Shown piece after piece: positions 35,809-44,075 of a stretch of 64,000 nt of DNA. The notes beneath the pieces are model-generated. The model worked only from the letters and a program-made list of their open reading frames with translations. It had not been told where the DNA came from and ran no database searches. The position numbers were made by a program, and so were the translations under genes. Each line of letters starts with the position of its first letter. Within the stretch, counting starts at the first letter, position 1. Origin of the DNA: Cytophagaceae bacterium (GTDB taxonomy: Bacteria; Bacteroidota; Bacteroidia; Cytophagales; UBA9547); contig JAIYAU010000024.1 in assembly GCA_027488865.1 (NCBI GenBank), positions 110,907 through 174,906 of the forward strand. The letters are read 5' to 3'.

Positions 35809-36801
35809 ATGGAAGAGGAAATATTGAATATAGACAAAAGCCAAGCGCTACAGGAGAAAGTTAAGTTGGTGTTAGACGAAGTGTCGAAAGTAGTGGTTGG
35901 GCAGCAATACATGGTAAATCGCTTGTTAATAGGCCTTTTTACAAATGGACATATTTTGCTTGAAGGCGTTCCTGGTCTAGCTAAAACACTTACAGTTAAC
36001 ACGTTGGCCAATGTTTTACACCTTGATTTTAAAAGAATTCAATTTACTCCAGATTTATTGCCTTCCGACCTTATTGGTACAATGGTTTATAACCAAAAGG
36101 AATCTAATTTTGAAGTAAAAAAAGGCCCTATTTTTGCGAATTTGATACTTGCCGATGAAGTGAATAGATCTCCTGCCAAGGTGCAATCAGCTTTACTCGA
36201 AGCCATGCAAGAGAAACAAGTTACCATTGGAGATACGACTTATAAGCTAGACAAACCATTTCTAGTACTTGCTACTCAAAATCCAGTTGAACAAGAGGGA
36301 ACTTACCCACTTCCAGAAGCGCAGGTAGACCGTTTTATGATGAAGGTTTATGTGGATTATCTTGATAAAGAATCAGAACTTGAGGTAATGCGAAGGATGT
36401 CGAACATGAGTTTCTCTAATGAAGTTAATACCATTCTTACAGCTCAAGATATATTTGATATTAGTAGAGAGATAAACAAGGTGAATATTTCTGATTCTCT
36501 TGAGCGATATATTATTGAACTTGTTTTTGCCACCAGAAAGCCAAAAGAATATGGCCTCAAAGATGAAGCAGAATATATTCAATATGGAGTATCCCCACGG
36601 GCAAGTATCAACTTGAATTTGGCAGCTAAGGCAACTGCTTTTCTTAACGGAAGAGATTATGTATTGCCTGAAGATATCAAAGAAGTAGCTCCTGATGTAT
36701 TTGGCCATAGAATTTTATTAAATTATGAGGCAGAAGCAGATGGTATTAGTAGCAGACAAATAGTAGACACCATACTTAAAAAAGTAGCTATTAATAAATA
36801 A
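35809..36801 (+). CDS. MoxR family AAA+ ATPase
   Basis: A 330-residue AAA+ ATPase with Walker A GVPGLAKT, Walker B LILADEVNRSPAK, sensor 1 ATQNPVEQEGTYPLPEAQVDRF, and a C-terminal lid with YIQYGVSPRASINLNLAAKA. MoxR proteins act as chaperones that load or activate partner proteins, usually DUF58/VWA proteins encoded downstream. Here the next gene is a SIMPL protein 3 bases on, and no DUF58 or VWA gene is present, so the partner is elsewhere. Confidence 0.93.
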   Translation: MEEEILNIDKSQALQEKVKLVLDEVSKVVVGQQYMVNRLLIGLFTNGHILLEGVPGLAKTLTVNTLANVLHLDFKRIQFTPDLLPSDLIGTMVYNQKESNFEVKKGPIFANLILADEVNRSPAKVQSALLEAMQEKQVTIGDTTYKLDKPFLVLATQNPVEQEGTYPLPEAQVDRFMMKVYVDYLDKESELEVMRRMSNMSFSNEVNTILTAQDIFDISREINKVNISDSLERYIIELVFATRKPKEYGLKDEAEYIQYGVSPRASINLNLAAKATAFLNGRDYVLPEDIKEVAPDVFGHRILLNYEAEADGISSRQIVDTILKKVAINK

Positions 36802-36804
36802 AAT

Positions 36805-37806
36805 ATGAAAAGTAAAATTACATTTTTGGTTATTCTATTATCAACCTTTGGGTTAACTGCACAAAGGAGTAGCAATCAGCTTAAATTTAAGGGCACGATT
36901 AACCAAAGTGAAAGAGGAGAATATCAACTACAAAATTTAGAAAGAGGCATTCAAAATAACGCTTTGAATAGTAACTACTATTCTGTTAACGATCATGAAA
37001 TCATATTAGAATGTGATGCAATTATGAACGTAAAGGCCGATTCCTATTTGTTGATATTTAATATAACCCAAGTGGCCCAGACCGCCAAAGAGGCAGATGA
37101 ACTTATCAATAAAAGAATCAATGCTTTTGTGGAATCATTGGCCGTTTTAGCCATAAGACCTACAGACGTGCATCAAGATATGATCTATCTGATACCAGTT
37201 TTTGAGTTTGAAGTAGAAAAAAAGCTATTTTCTAAAACTTATAACGAGGTGCCAAAGGGTTTTGAAATGCAGAAAAATGTGCATGTAAAATTCAAAAAAT
37301 CAGATATTGTTGATGACATAGTTACCTTGGCTGCTACGAATGAAATTTACGATTTGGTCACCATTGAGTATTTTGTAAAAAACCAACAACTGGTTTTTGA
37401 TTCGTTAAGAAGTGCGTCAATCAACTACATAGATAAAAACGCCCGAAAATTAGAAAAATTAGGGATTGATCTTGAAGAACCTCACACCACTTTGGTGGAG
37501 CAATCAAATATAATTTTTCCTGAAGACCGGTACAGTGACTATGAATCCTTTGTAAGCCAGTCTATTGAGGCGGCTAAGGATAAGGCCGTTACAACGGTAA
37601 GAAAGCCAAAAACCGTTGCTTATAATAAATTGCCTTACAATCAATTTGATATAGTAATTAATCCAGAATTTTTGGAACCAGTGGTTCAGTTTACTTACAA
37701 GCTTAAAGTGAAATATTCTCTTGAAAAAGATAAGCCGAAACCTGTTAATCACTATTTTATTTTAGATAATAACGGCAACCTGAAAGAAGTGATTTTAAAA
37801 CCTTAG
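36805..37806 (+). CDS. SIMPL domain-containing (DUF541) secreted protein
   Basis: A 333-residue protein with a signal peptide (FLVILLSTFGLTAQ). The DUF541/SIMPL pattern is visible: ADSYLLIFNITQVAQTAKEADELINKRINAFVESL, then a second beta-alpha unit around FKKSDIVDDIVTLAATNEIYDLV. The C-terminal 90 residues (PYNQFDIVINPEFLEPVVQFTYKLKVKYSL) end in a beta-rich tail. SIMPL proteins are periplasmic and of uncertain role. It follows moxR by 3 bases, so they are probably co-transcribed. Confidence 0.7.
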   Translation: MKSKITFLVILLSTFGLTAQRSSNQLKFKGTINQSERGEYQLQNLERGIQNNALNSNYYSVNDHEIILECDAIMNVKADSYLLIFNITQVAQTAKEADELINKRINAFVESLAVLAIRPTDVHQDMIYLIPVFEFEVEKKLFSKTYNEVPKGFEMQKNVHVKFKKSDIVDDIVTLAATNEIYDLVTIEYFVKNQQLVFDSLRSASINYIDKNARKLEKLGIDLEEPHTTLVEQSNIIFPEDRYSDYESFVSQSIEAAKDKAVTTVRKPKTVAYNKLPYNQFDIVINPEFLEPVVQFTYKLKVKYSLEKDKPKPVNHYFILDNNGNLKEVILKP

Positions 37807-37816
37807 CAGCAATATA

Positions 37817-40750
37817 TTAAGCAAATAGGTTTTCGATATCTTCCTTGCTTAAGTTTTTCACAAAGCTTTCTTCGTTTGAAATAAGATCATTCGCAATTTT
37901 CAGCTTGTGTTTCTGAAGTTGAAGGATTTTTTCTTCTACCGAATTTTTTGTAATAAATTTATAAACAAACACGTTGTTTTTTTGCCCAATGCGGTATGCC
38001 CTATCAATAGCTTGATTTTCTGCTGCAGGATTCCACCAAGGATCAAGAAGAAAAACATAATCGGCGGCTGTTAGGTTGAGGCCAACCCCACCAGCCTTAA
38101 GGGATATTAAGAAAACTTGAATATGTTCGTTTTGTTGAAATGTTTCCACTTGACCTTGCCTATCTTTTGTAGCCCCATCGAGGTATGCATAAGCCACATT
38201 TTTAGTATCCAATGCCTCACGTACCAAGCTTAAGTGTTTTACAAATTGGCTAAATATTAAGATTTTATGATTGTTTTCAATGGCATTTTCAAGCATTTCT
38301 AGCATTTCATTAAACTTACCTGAATCTGCATCGTAATCTTCAATAGTCATTTTAGGGTGGTTAGCAATTTGTCTCAACTTTGTAAGCCCTTGCAATAGAA
38401 GAATCTGTGATGTAGCTATGCCCTTCTCCTCAATATGGTCCATTATTTTGTTCCTATAAAAAGACTTGGCCTCTTCATACTCTTTTTCTTGGGCTTCGGT
38501 CATTTCACAATACCGCACTTGCTCTATTTTGTCAGGTAGCTCGGTTGCCACTTGCGATTTCTGTCTTCTTAAGATGAAGGGCTTTATTAACGCATACAAT
38601 TTTTTGGACTTATCTTCATCGTGCTTCTTTTCTATTGGCGTAAGAAACTCATTTCTAAAAAACGATTGGCTGCCCAATAACCCAGGATTTACAAAATTCA
38701 TTTGTGACCAAAGATCCATTGTACTGTTCTCAATGGGTGTACCAGTAAGAATAAGCTTATGTTTACTATATAATTTAACAATTTCTTGTGAAATATTAGA
38801 AGAAGGATTTTTTATGGCTTGAGATTCGTCCAGAATTAGATAATTAAAATAATATTTTTGGAGCAATTCACTGTCGACACGTACAGTACCATAAGAGGTT
38901 ATGACCAGATCATACTTTTCAAATTGTTGTATATTTTTATCCCGATAACTTCCTGTATAATTAAACACCTTTAGAAGGGGAGCGAATTTTTTTGCCTCAA
39001 GTTCCCAGTTATATATTAAGGAAGTTGGTACAACAAGCAAGGAAGCACTATTACCACCTTGTTCTTTTTGGTTTAGGAGCATTGCAAGCGTTTGTACAGT
39101 TTTGCCCAGCCCCATATCATCTGCCAAGCAGCCACCAAGTTTAAAATCACTTAAAAAGCGCATCCAATTGTAACCTGCTTTTTGGTAAGGACGCAATTCT
39201 CCCTTGAAACTAACAGGCATCGGATAATCATCAATTTCATTAAAAGTTCTAAGTTGCTCTAGTTTCCTATTAATTAATACCTTGGCAAGATTATCTTCTT
39301 GTAACTCTTGTACCAATGCTAAGTGGTGTTTCTTAAGACGAATGGTTTTTTCGTCATTTTCCATAAACGCAAAGAGCTCAGAATATTGTGTAAACCATTC
39401 TTCTGGTATGACCGCAATCTCCCCATTGGGCAATTCAAATTCGTGAATTTTACGTTGTATATATTTTCGAAGTTGAAGAAAGGGGATTTCAAATTCGCCA
39501 AATTTCACAGTAGCTAGAATGTCGAACCAATCGTTGTTTTCTTTAATCTCAAGGTTAATACTACTTACCCCTACAAAATACCTTTTTTCATCTTTTGGGT
39601 GCTGGCGCATAACAAAGCCATGCTGCATGAGCTGGGCCTCGTATTTTTTCATGAAACTAAATGCCTTAGACTTATCTAACACATAACGACCATTCTTAAT
39701 ATCTAAACCTAACGACTTTAAAAGAGTAATCTTATCCTTTTCCCATTCTAGTTGTCTTTTTACACGATGAAAAACATACGAATCCGCAGTTTTTTCCATT
39801 TTAACACTACATGAAGCAATGTTGTCAGAATTAAAACTATAATCGCCGTATTTAAAGGTAAGGTCAAATACAAGTTTTCCCTCTTCAAGATCTTCCTCTT
39901 CTGCTACTCCATTACCTGTAAAAAGTGCTAAAGGTTTACGATTGGACTGAAGTTCGCTAAAAGTTAGTACTGGCTGTGGTTCATGTTTTTCTGTGTTAAT
40001 ATCAAACCCCTTCGCATAAACATCAAAAGCTGCTACAAGTGGAGCTACAAATTTTTCATAATAATTTTCCTCTAGTTTGCGTGGTATTTCAATAAACTTT
40101 TTGTTCAAAAATGGTTTTAATTTTTTTCCATCCACTTCCTTTTCAAAACTATAAATTTGGTTTCCTAATAAAAGCCAAGCTGGATGGTAACACAGTAATA
40201 TTGCACTTTTATAAGTAAAATCTAGTTTTTCTCCTTTGTATTTTAGTGTTGGGAAGTAATGGGTATTAGTTTCATTTCGCCTAAAATGGAATAAGACAGT
40301 AGCTTTCTCTTCGGCCACGTTTAGGGGCTTCCATGTCGGTTCTCCATCGCTGCCCATTTCAAATACTGGTTTATCAACCAATAACTCCAATATTTCAGCC
40401 TTTTTTGCCTCTATATATGATTCGATAGCACCTTGTACGATTTCATCTCCTTTGGTTTTACTGTAAATCTTTAAAAAATATTCTTCTGGCTTTAAACTAC
40501 GTTTTCCAGAAAATTTATGGGTTATCACCTCCTGTGAAAGCGCATCAATGAGTTTTACCAATTGATAATCCTTTTCATCCATACCTTCGGCAAATTCTTT
40601 AGCATTTTTTAAAGAAATGTGTTGGTGTTTAAGCGACAATTTACCCTTTGTATCTAGTTGAATGGCGTAGGTTTCTAACAAATATCCAAGATATTCATGC
40701 TCAAAAATGGAGTATACTATTTGAAACGGTATTAACGGAGAAACATTCAT
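37817..40750 (-). CDS. SNF2-family DEAD/DEAH-box helicase
   Basis: A 977-residue SNF2-type ATPase. Residues 1-520 form the long bacterial N-terminal region (no SWIM zinc finger seen). The helicase core then shows motif I ADDMGLGKTVQTLAM, motif II LILDESQAIKNP, motif III LTGTPIENS, and in the second lobe VFLISLKAGGVGLNLTAADYV and NQAIDRAYRIGQKNNVFVYKF. Such proteins translocate on DNA and are linked to transcription recycling or repair (RapA/HepA-like). It converges on the SIMPL gene with a 10-base gap. Confidence 0.92.
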   Translation of the reverse strand: MNVSPLIPFQIVYSIFEHEYLGYLLETYAIQLDTKGKLSLKHQHISLKNAKEFAEGMDEKDYQLVKLIDALSQEVITHKFSGKRSLKPEEYFLKIYSKTKGDEIVQGAIESYIEAKKAEILELLVDKPVFEMGSDGEPTWKPLNVAEEKATVLFHFRRNETNTHYFPTLKYKGEKLDFTYKSAILLCYHPAWLLLGNQIYSFEKEVDGKKLKPFLNKKFIEIPRKLEENYYEKFVAPLVAAFDVYAKGFDINTEKHEPQPVLTFSELQSNRKPLALFTGNGVAEEEDLEEGKLVFDLTFKYGDYSFNSDNIASCSVKMEKTADSYVFHRVKRQLEWEKDKITLLKSLGLDIKNGRYVLDKSKAFSFMKKYEAQLMQHGFVMRQHPKDEKRYFVGVSSINLEIKENNDWFDILATVKFGEFEIPFLQLRKYIQRKIHEFELPNGEIAVIPEEWFTQYSELFAFMENDEKTIRLKKHHLALVQELQEDNLAKVLINRKLEQLRTFNEIDDYPMPVSFKGELRPYQKAGYNWMRFLSDFKLGGCLADDMGLGKTVQTLAMLLNQKEQGGNSASLLVVPTSLIYNWELEAKKFAPLLKVFNYTGSYRDKNIQQFEKYDLVITSYGTVRVDSELLQKYYFNYLILDESQAIKNPSSNISQEIVKLYSKHKLILTGTPIENSTMDLWSQMNFVNPGLLGSQSFFRNEFLTPIEKKHDEDKSKKLYALIKPFILRRQKSQVATELPDKIEQVRYCEMTEAQEKEYEEAKSFYRNKIMDHIEEKGIATSQILLLQGLTKLRQIANHPKMTIEDYDADSGKFNEMLEMLENAIENNHKILIFSQFVKHLSLVREALDTKNVAYAYLDGATKDRQGQVETFQQNEHIQVFLISLKAGGVGLNLTAADYVFLLDPWWNPAAENQAIDRAYRIGQKNNVFVYKFITKNSVEEKILQLQKHKLKIANDLISNEESFVKNLSKEDIENLFA

Positions 40751-40871
40751 GCCAAAAATAACGAAAAGAATTTCGAATATACAAAAGGATCATGACTACT
40801 AAAAGTTTTGTAGGTTAAATTTACCATTTGGTGAACAAAACTTTAATATTAATTTTTTTGCCAAAAATTTA

Positions 40872-41228
40872 TTACCATTTTATGTGTTGAGCAATAAGAA
40901 TAATACCCACTATTCCTGCTCCTATGGAGGCTACAAGAACCGCTGCAGCAGATATATCTTTAATTTCTTTGGTCTTAGGATCGTATTCTGGGGCAAATTT
41001 ATCCATCACACGTTCAATGGAGCTATTTAAAAGTTCCAGGGCTAATACTAGCAAAATGCACAATACAACAATTGCCCACTCCAAATAATTAAAATAATAG
41101 TAAAAACCACAAAAAATAATTATAATGGCCGCAATTAATTGAAATTTGAAATTATTATCATTAATAACTACAGTTTTTAGTCCTGAATAGGCAAATCCAA
41201 AACTGCGAAGCATCTTCTTAAAATTCAT
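40872..41228 (-). CDS. dgkA: Diacylglycerol/undecaprenol kinase
   Basis: A 118-residue membrane kinase with three transmembrane helices (about 31-50, 53-70, 92-113). The family signature is ALELLNSSIERVMDK, with catalytic Glu, and DISAAAVLVASIGAGI supplies the last helix. It phosphorylates lipid alcohol: diacylglycerol in Proteobacteria, undecaprenol in many others. The gene follows bshA by 7 bases and is probably co-transcribed with it. Confidence 0.92.
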   Translation of the reverse strand: MNFKKMLRSFGFAYSGLKTVVINDNNFKFQLIAAIIIIFCGFYYYFNYLEWAIVVLCILLVLALELLNSSIERVMDKFAPEYDPKTKEIKDISAAAVLVASIGAGIVGIILIAQHIKW

Positions 41229-41235
41229 AAGGAGA

Positions 41236-42369
41236 CTAGCTTATTAACACCCTGCTAAGCACCTCTTGGTAATAATGTTCATAAACAGGGACAATTTTAT
41301 TCACGTCGAATTGCTTTGCCTGTGCCAAGGCATTCTGTTTAAATTGGGGCAAATTAGCCTCGTCCAAAACAAAAAGAGTATTTTTTATCATATCTTCTAT
41401 ATCTCCAACATTGCTAGTAAATCCTGTTACTCCATTAATATTAAGCTCAGGAATACCACCGGCATTTGTAGAAATCACCGGAACCTCACATGCCATGGCC
41501 TCGAGTGCAGCCAATCCAAAGCTTTCCTTTTCCGAAGGAAGCATAAAGAGATCACACATAGAAAGCACTTCCTCTACTGCATCTAGTTTTCCTAAAAAAC
41601 GTACATTCTCCGATACCTCAAAATCACGGCATAATTCCTCCATTTTCATTCTTTCGGGGCCGTCGCCAACCAACAACAACTTGCTAGGAATTAGTTTATT
41701 GACTTCAACAAATACCTTAATAATGTCTTGCACCCTCTTTACCTTCCTGAAATTGGAGGTATGTACCATCAAACGTTCGCCGTTAGGGCAAATAGCCTTT
41801 TTAAAGTGTTCCTTTTTTTGTTTCTTAAAACGTTCCAAGTCAATAAAATTGGGAATTACCATTATTTCATTGTTAATATTAAAATGCTCCAAAGTGTCCC
41901 TTTTAAGATCCTCAGATACTGCAGTTACTCCGTCGGACTGGTTTATACTAAAAGTTACGACAGGGGCGTATGACACGTCTTTTCCCACCAAGGTGATGTC
42001 TGTACCATGTAGGGTAGTAATCACCGGTATGTGAATGCCTTCCGTTTTTAATATTTGTCTGGCCATGTAAGCCGCTGAGGCGTGGGGAATCGCATAGTGA
42101 ACATGAAGAATATCAAGTTTTTCATACTTTACCACATTAACCATTTTACTAGCTAATGCCACTTCATAGGGTGGATATTCAAACAATGGGTATTTAGGAA
42201 TTCCGACTTCGTGATAAAATAAATTTTCATTAAAAAAGTCTAGCCGAGTGGGTTGTGTATAGGTGATAAAATGAATCTTATGACCTAGTTTGGCAAGTGC
42301 TTTACCAAGTTCAGTAGCCACTACACCACTACCACCATAAGTAGGGTAACAAACGATACCGATGTTCAT
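41236..42369 (-). CDS. bshA: N-acetyl-alpha-D-glucosaminyl L-malate synthase BshA
   Basis: BshA is a GT4 glycosyltransferase joining UDP-GlcNAc to L-malate, the first step of bacillithiol synthesis. The 377-residue protein opens NIGIVCYPTYGGSGVVATELGKAL, as in BshA, and continues with ILHVHYAIPHASAAYMARQI, TTLHGTDITLVG and FRKVKRVQDII. The GT4 end motif is LPSEKESFGLAALEAMACEVPVI. bshB and bshC are not in the window. Confidence 0.95.
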   Translation of the reverse strand: MNIGIVCYPTYGGSGVVATELGKALAKLGHKIHFITYTQPTRLDFFNENLFYHEVGIPKYPLFEYPPYEVALASKMVNVVKYEKLDILHVHYAIPHASAAYMARQILKTEGIHIPVITTLHGTDITLVGKDVSYAPVVTFSINQSDGVTAVSEDLKRDTLEHFNINNEIMVIPNFIDLERFKKQKKEHFKKAICPNGERLMVHTSNFRKVKRVQDIIKVFVEVNKLIPSKLLLVGDGPERMKMEELCRDFEVSENVRFLGKLDAVEEVLSMCDLFMLPSEKESFGLAALEAMACEVPVISTNAGGIPELNINGVTGFTSNVGDIEDMIKNTLFVLDEANLPQFKQNALAQAKQFDVNKIVPVYEHYYQEVLSRVLIS

Positions 42370-42480
42370 TGATTATAAATTCAAATGATATAAATAATTA
42401 TTGTATTAACCTTTAAAAATCTAAAAATGTTCAATTCGTAAGATTAGATAGTTATAACCAAACGAATTGATGTAAAAAAA

Positions 42481-42618
42481 TTAATTACTTATTTCTTTGG
42501 TACATCGGTCATTACAATGTCCACAGCCTTTATGAGTAGTTAATAGTTGCAAGACATGTCTAACCAAATAGAACACAGCCGCAACAAAAACAACTCCTAC
42601 TATTAAATGTTGTGTCAT
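42481..42618 (-). CDS. FeoB-associated Cys-rich membrane peptide
   Basis: A 45-residue reading frame with one transmembrane helix (LIVGVVFVAAVFYLVR, residues 5-20), a basic stretch, and a C-terminal Cys cluster GCGHCNDRC. This is the plan of the small FeoB-associated Cys-rich proteins of Bacteroidota. Its ATG overlaps the rimM stop by one base (TGATG), which points to translational coupling and supports a real gene. No feoA or feoB is in the window. Stop TAA ends at 42481. Confidence 0.7.
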   Translation of the reverse strand: MTQHLIVGVVFVAAVFYLVRHVLQLLTTHKGCGHCNDRCTKEISN

Positions 42619-43184
42619 CAATCTAACAAATCAGTTTCGTCCAAATCATCAGGAATACCTTGGTCTGGGTTTAGGTACAACTCTAACAAGCCATCTGGTA
42701 AATCCACATGCAATATACGATTTTTTCGATCCGCTTTTAACACAATTGTTGGCGCAAAAGGAATCAACACCTCTTGGTTTTGATACAACATCGCTATTAC
42801 ATCATTTCCTGGCATTTGAAAGAAATCATCAATATTGCCGAGCTCTCCATGATTTTTATCTATTACTTTATAACCAATAATTTCTTCAATAGCATAATAC
42901 TCTTGGTCATCTATTAAGGATTTATCTACGTATATATCGTTGTTTAATAGCTCTTTAGCTATTTCAGAACTATTAATATCTTCGAGTTTAACAATGGCTT
43001 TTTGTTTATTTATACTAATGGATTGTACAAAATAGGGAACCAATTGTTTGTTTGGTAGTTCAATAAACAAGGTTTTAATGTCTGTTACTTCAGCAGGAGC
43101 AATGCTAAAGTGTGCTTGTAACTCACCTTTAATGCCATGAGTTTTATTAACATACCCTATCCTAATCAATGTATCTTTTTTCAT
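42618..43184 (-). CDS. rimM: 16S rRNA processing protein RimM
   Basis: RimM helps mature the 30S head and binds S19. The 188-residue protein starts at ATG 43184 (MKKDTLIRIGYVNKTHGIKGEL, the typical RimM start). The PRC-barrel half has YAIEEIIGYKVIDKNHGELGNIDDFFQMPGNDVIAM and VLIPFAPTIVLKADRKNRILHVDLPDGL. An upstream in-frame ATG at 43211 lies inside a terminator hairpin and is rejected. It follows rpsP, the conserved order rpsP-rimM. Confidence 0.94.
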   Translation of the reverse strand: MKKDTLIRIGYVNKTHGIKGELQAHFSIAPAEVTDIKTLFIELPNKQLVPYFVQSISINKQKAIVKLEDINSSEIAKELLNNDIYVDKSLIDDQEYYAIEEIIGYKVIDKNHGELGNIDDFFQMPGNDVIAMLYQNQEVLIPFAPTIVLKADRKNRILHVDLPDGLLELYLNPDQGIPDDLDETDLLD

Positions 43185-43198
43185 AACTCTTAAACAAA

Positions 43199-43225
43199 AA
43201 AAGGAACCCATAGAGAGTTCCTTTT
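43199..43225 (-). terminator. Terminator or attenuator between rpsP and rimM
   Basis: On the minus strand AAAAGGAAC, a 9-base loop, then GTTCCTTTT with a run of seven T forms a good intrinsic terminator, 22 bases after rpsP. It would reduce rimM expression relative to the ribosomal protein. Confidence 0.8.
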
Positions 43226-43247
43226 AACAAATTATATTAGTAATTAA

Positions 43248-43832
43248 CTATGCTTCAGGTGTTTCAGATGTTTCTGCTGCTGGAGCTTGTTCCGTTGCCT
43301 CTGCTACAGTTTCTTCGGCATTTTCCTCATTTGAAGCTACTGCTTCTTCAGCCGCAGGTTCTTCTACTGGAATAGGTGCATTCTTTTTCTCTATTGCCTC
43401 TGCACGTGCTTTGTTTATTTTTATCTCTGCTTCCAACTTATCTTTTTTAGCAGCAAGTTTTTTGTTTTCATCAGCTGCCTTTTGTTTTTCTTCTAAAGAA
43501 AGTTTAGAATCAATCCATTGTTTGAATTTCTCATCGGCTTGCTCTTGAGATATAGCACCTTTATTAACACCTACTTGAAGATGTTTTTTAAACAAAATTC
43601 CTTTTTTAGAAAGAATTGTACGTGCTGAATCAGTAGGTTGCGCCCCTTTTAAAAGCCAATCTAAGGCTTTATTGTCATTTAACTCTACCACTGCAGGGTT
43701 AAAATTAGGATTGTAAGTACCTATTTTTTCAATGAAACGACCATCGCGAGGGGCTCTTGAATCAGAAATCACGATATCATAGAGGGCTAACTTTTTTCTA
43801 CCTCTTCTTGTTAATCTTATCTTTACAGACAT
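43248..43832 (-). CDS. rpsP: 30S ribosomal protein S16 with long acidic tail
   Basis: S16 binds 16S rRNA early in 30S assembly. Residues 1-80 are standard (VKIRLTRRGRKKLALYDIVISDSRAPRDGRFIEKIGTYNP). The protein has 194 residues, over twice the bacterial norm of 80-90. The extra part is a Lys/Glu coiled-coil-like stretch (about 95-150), then an Ala/Glu-rich tail (PVEEPAAEEAVASNEENAEE). Long S16 tails occur in other Bacteroidota. A TACCTTTG -7 element lies at 43880-43887. Confidence 0.96.
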   Translation of the reverse strand: MSVKIRLTRRGRKKLALYDIVISDSRAPRDGRFIEKIGTYNPNFNPAVVELNDNKALDWLLKGAQPTDSARTILSKKGILFKKHLQVGVNKGAISQEQADEKFKQWIDSKLSLEEKQKAADENKKLAAKKDKLEAEIKINKARAEAIEKKNAPIPVEEPAAEEAVASNEENAEETVAEATEQAPAAETSETPEA

Positions 43833-43879
43833 AACGTTTTATGTTTTGGAGGAACTCGTCCTATTTTAAAATTGGATGG

Positions 43880-43887
43880 CAAAGGTA
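43880..43887 (-). promoter_or_regulatory. -7 element of the rpsP-rimM promoter
   Basis: TACCTTTG on the minus strand, an exact fit to TAnnTTTG, 48 bases upstream of rpsP. The -33 element is not distinct. Confidence 0.45.
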
Positions 43888-44020
43888 AAATTTTTTTCTG
43901 AATAAAAATAAATTATTCTAAAAAATATGTAATAGCTTATGTAGATATATTTCTTCCAATAACAGTCAAAACCAATAGCACGAATATAAAAGTTGTATTT
44001 ATTGAAATATATCATAAAAC

Positions 44021-44053
44021 ATAAGAGGCTGCACTAAAAGTACAGCCTCTTAT
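44021..44053 (-). terminator. Terminator after nrdA
   Basis: A 14-bp stem with one G-T-type pair (ATAAGAGGCTGCAC / GTACAGCCTCTTAT) and a 5-base loop lies 23 bases beyond the nrdA stop on the minus strand. Confidence 0.8.
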
Positions 44054-44075
44054 TTTATATAGATTATTCAATCAA

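Noticed and set aside
38466..38822. Plus-strand 118-codon frame opposite the SNF2 helicase
   Set aside because: Antisense shadow of conserved helicase motifs.
41411..42034. Plus-strand 207-codon frame opposite bshA
   Set aside because: Antisense to a firmly identified gene, with a Ser/Leu-rich product and no domain.
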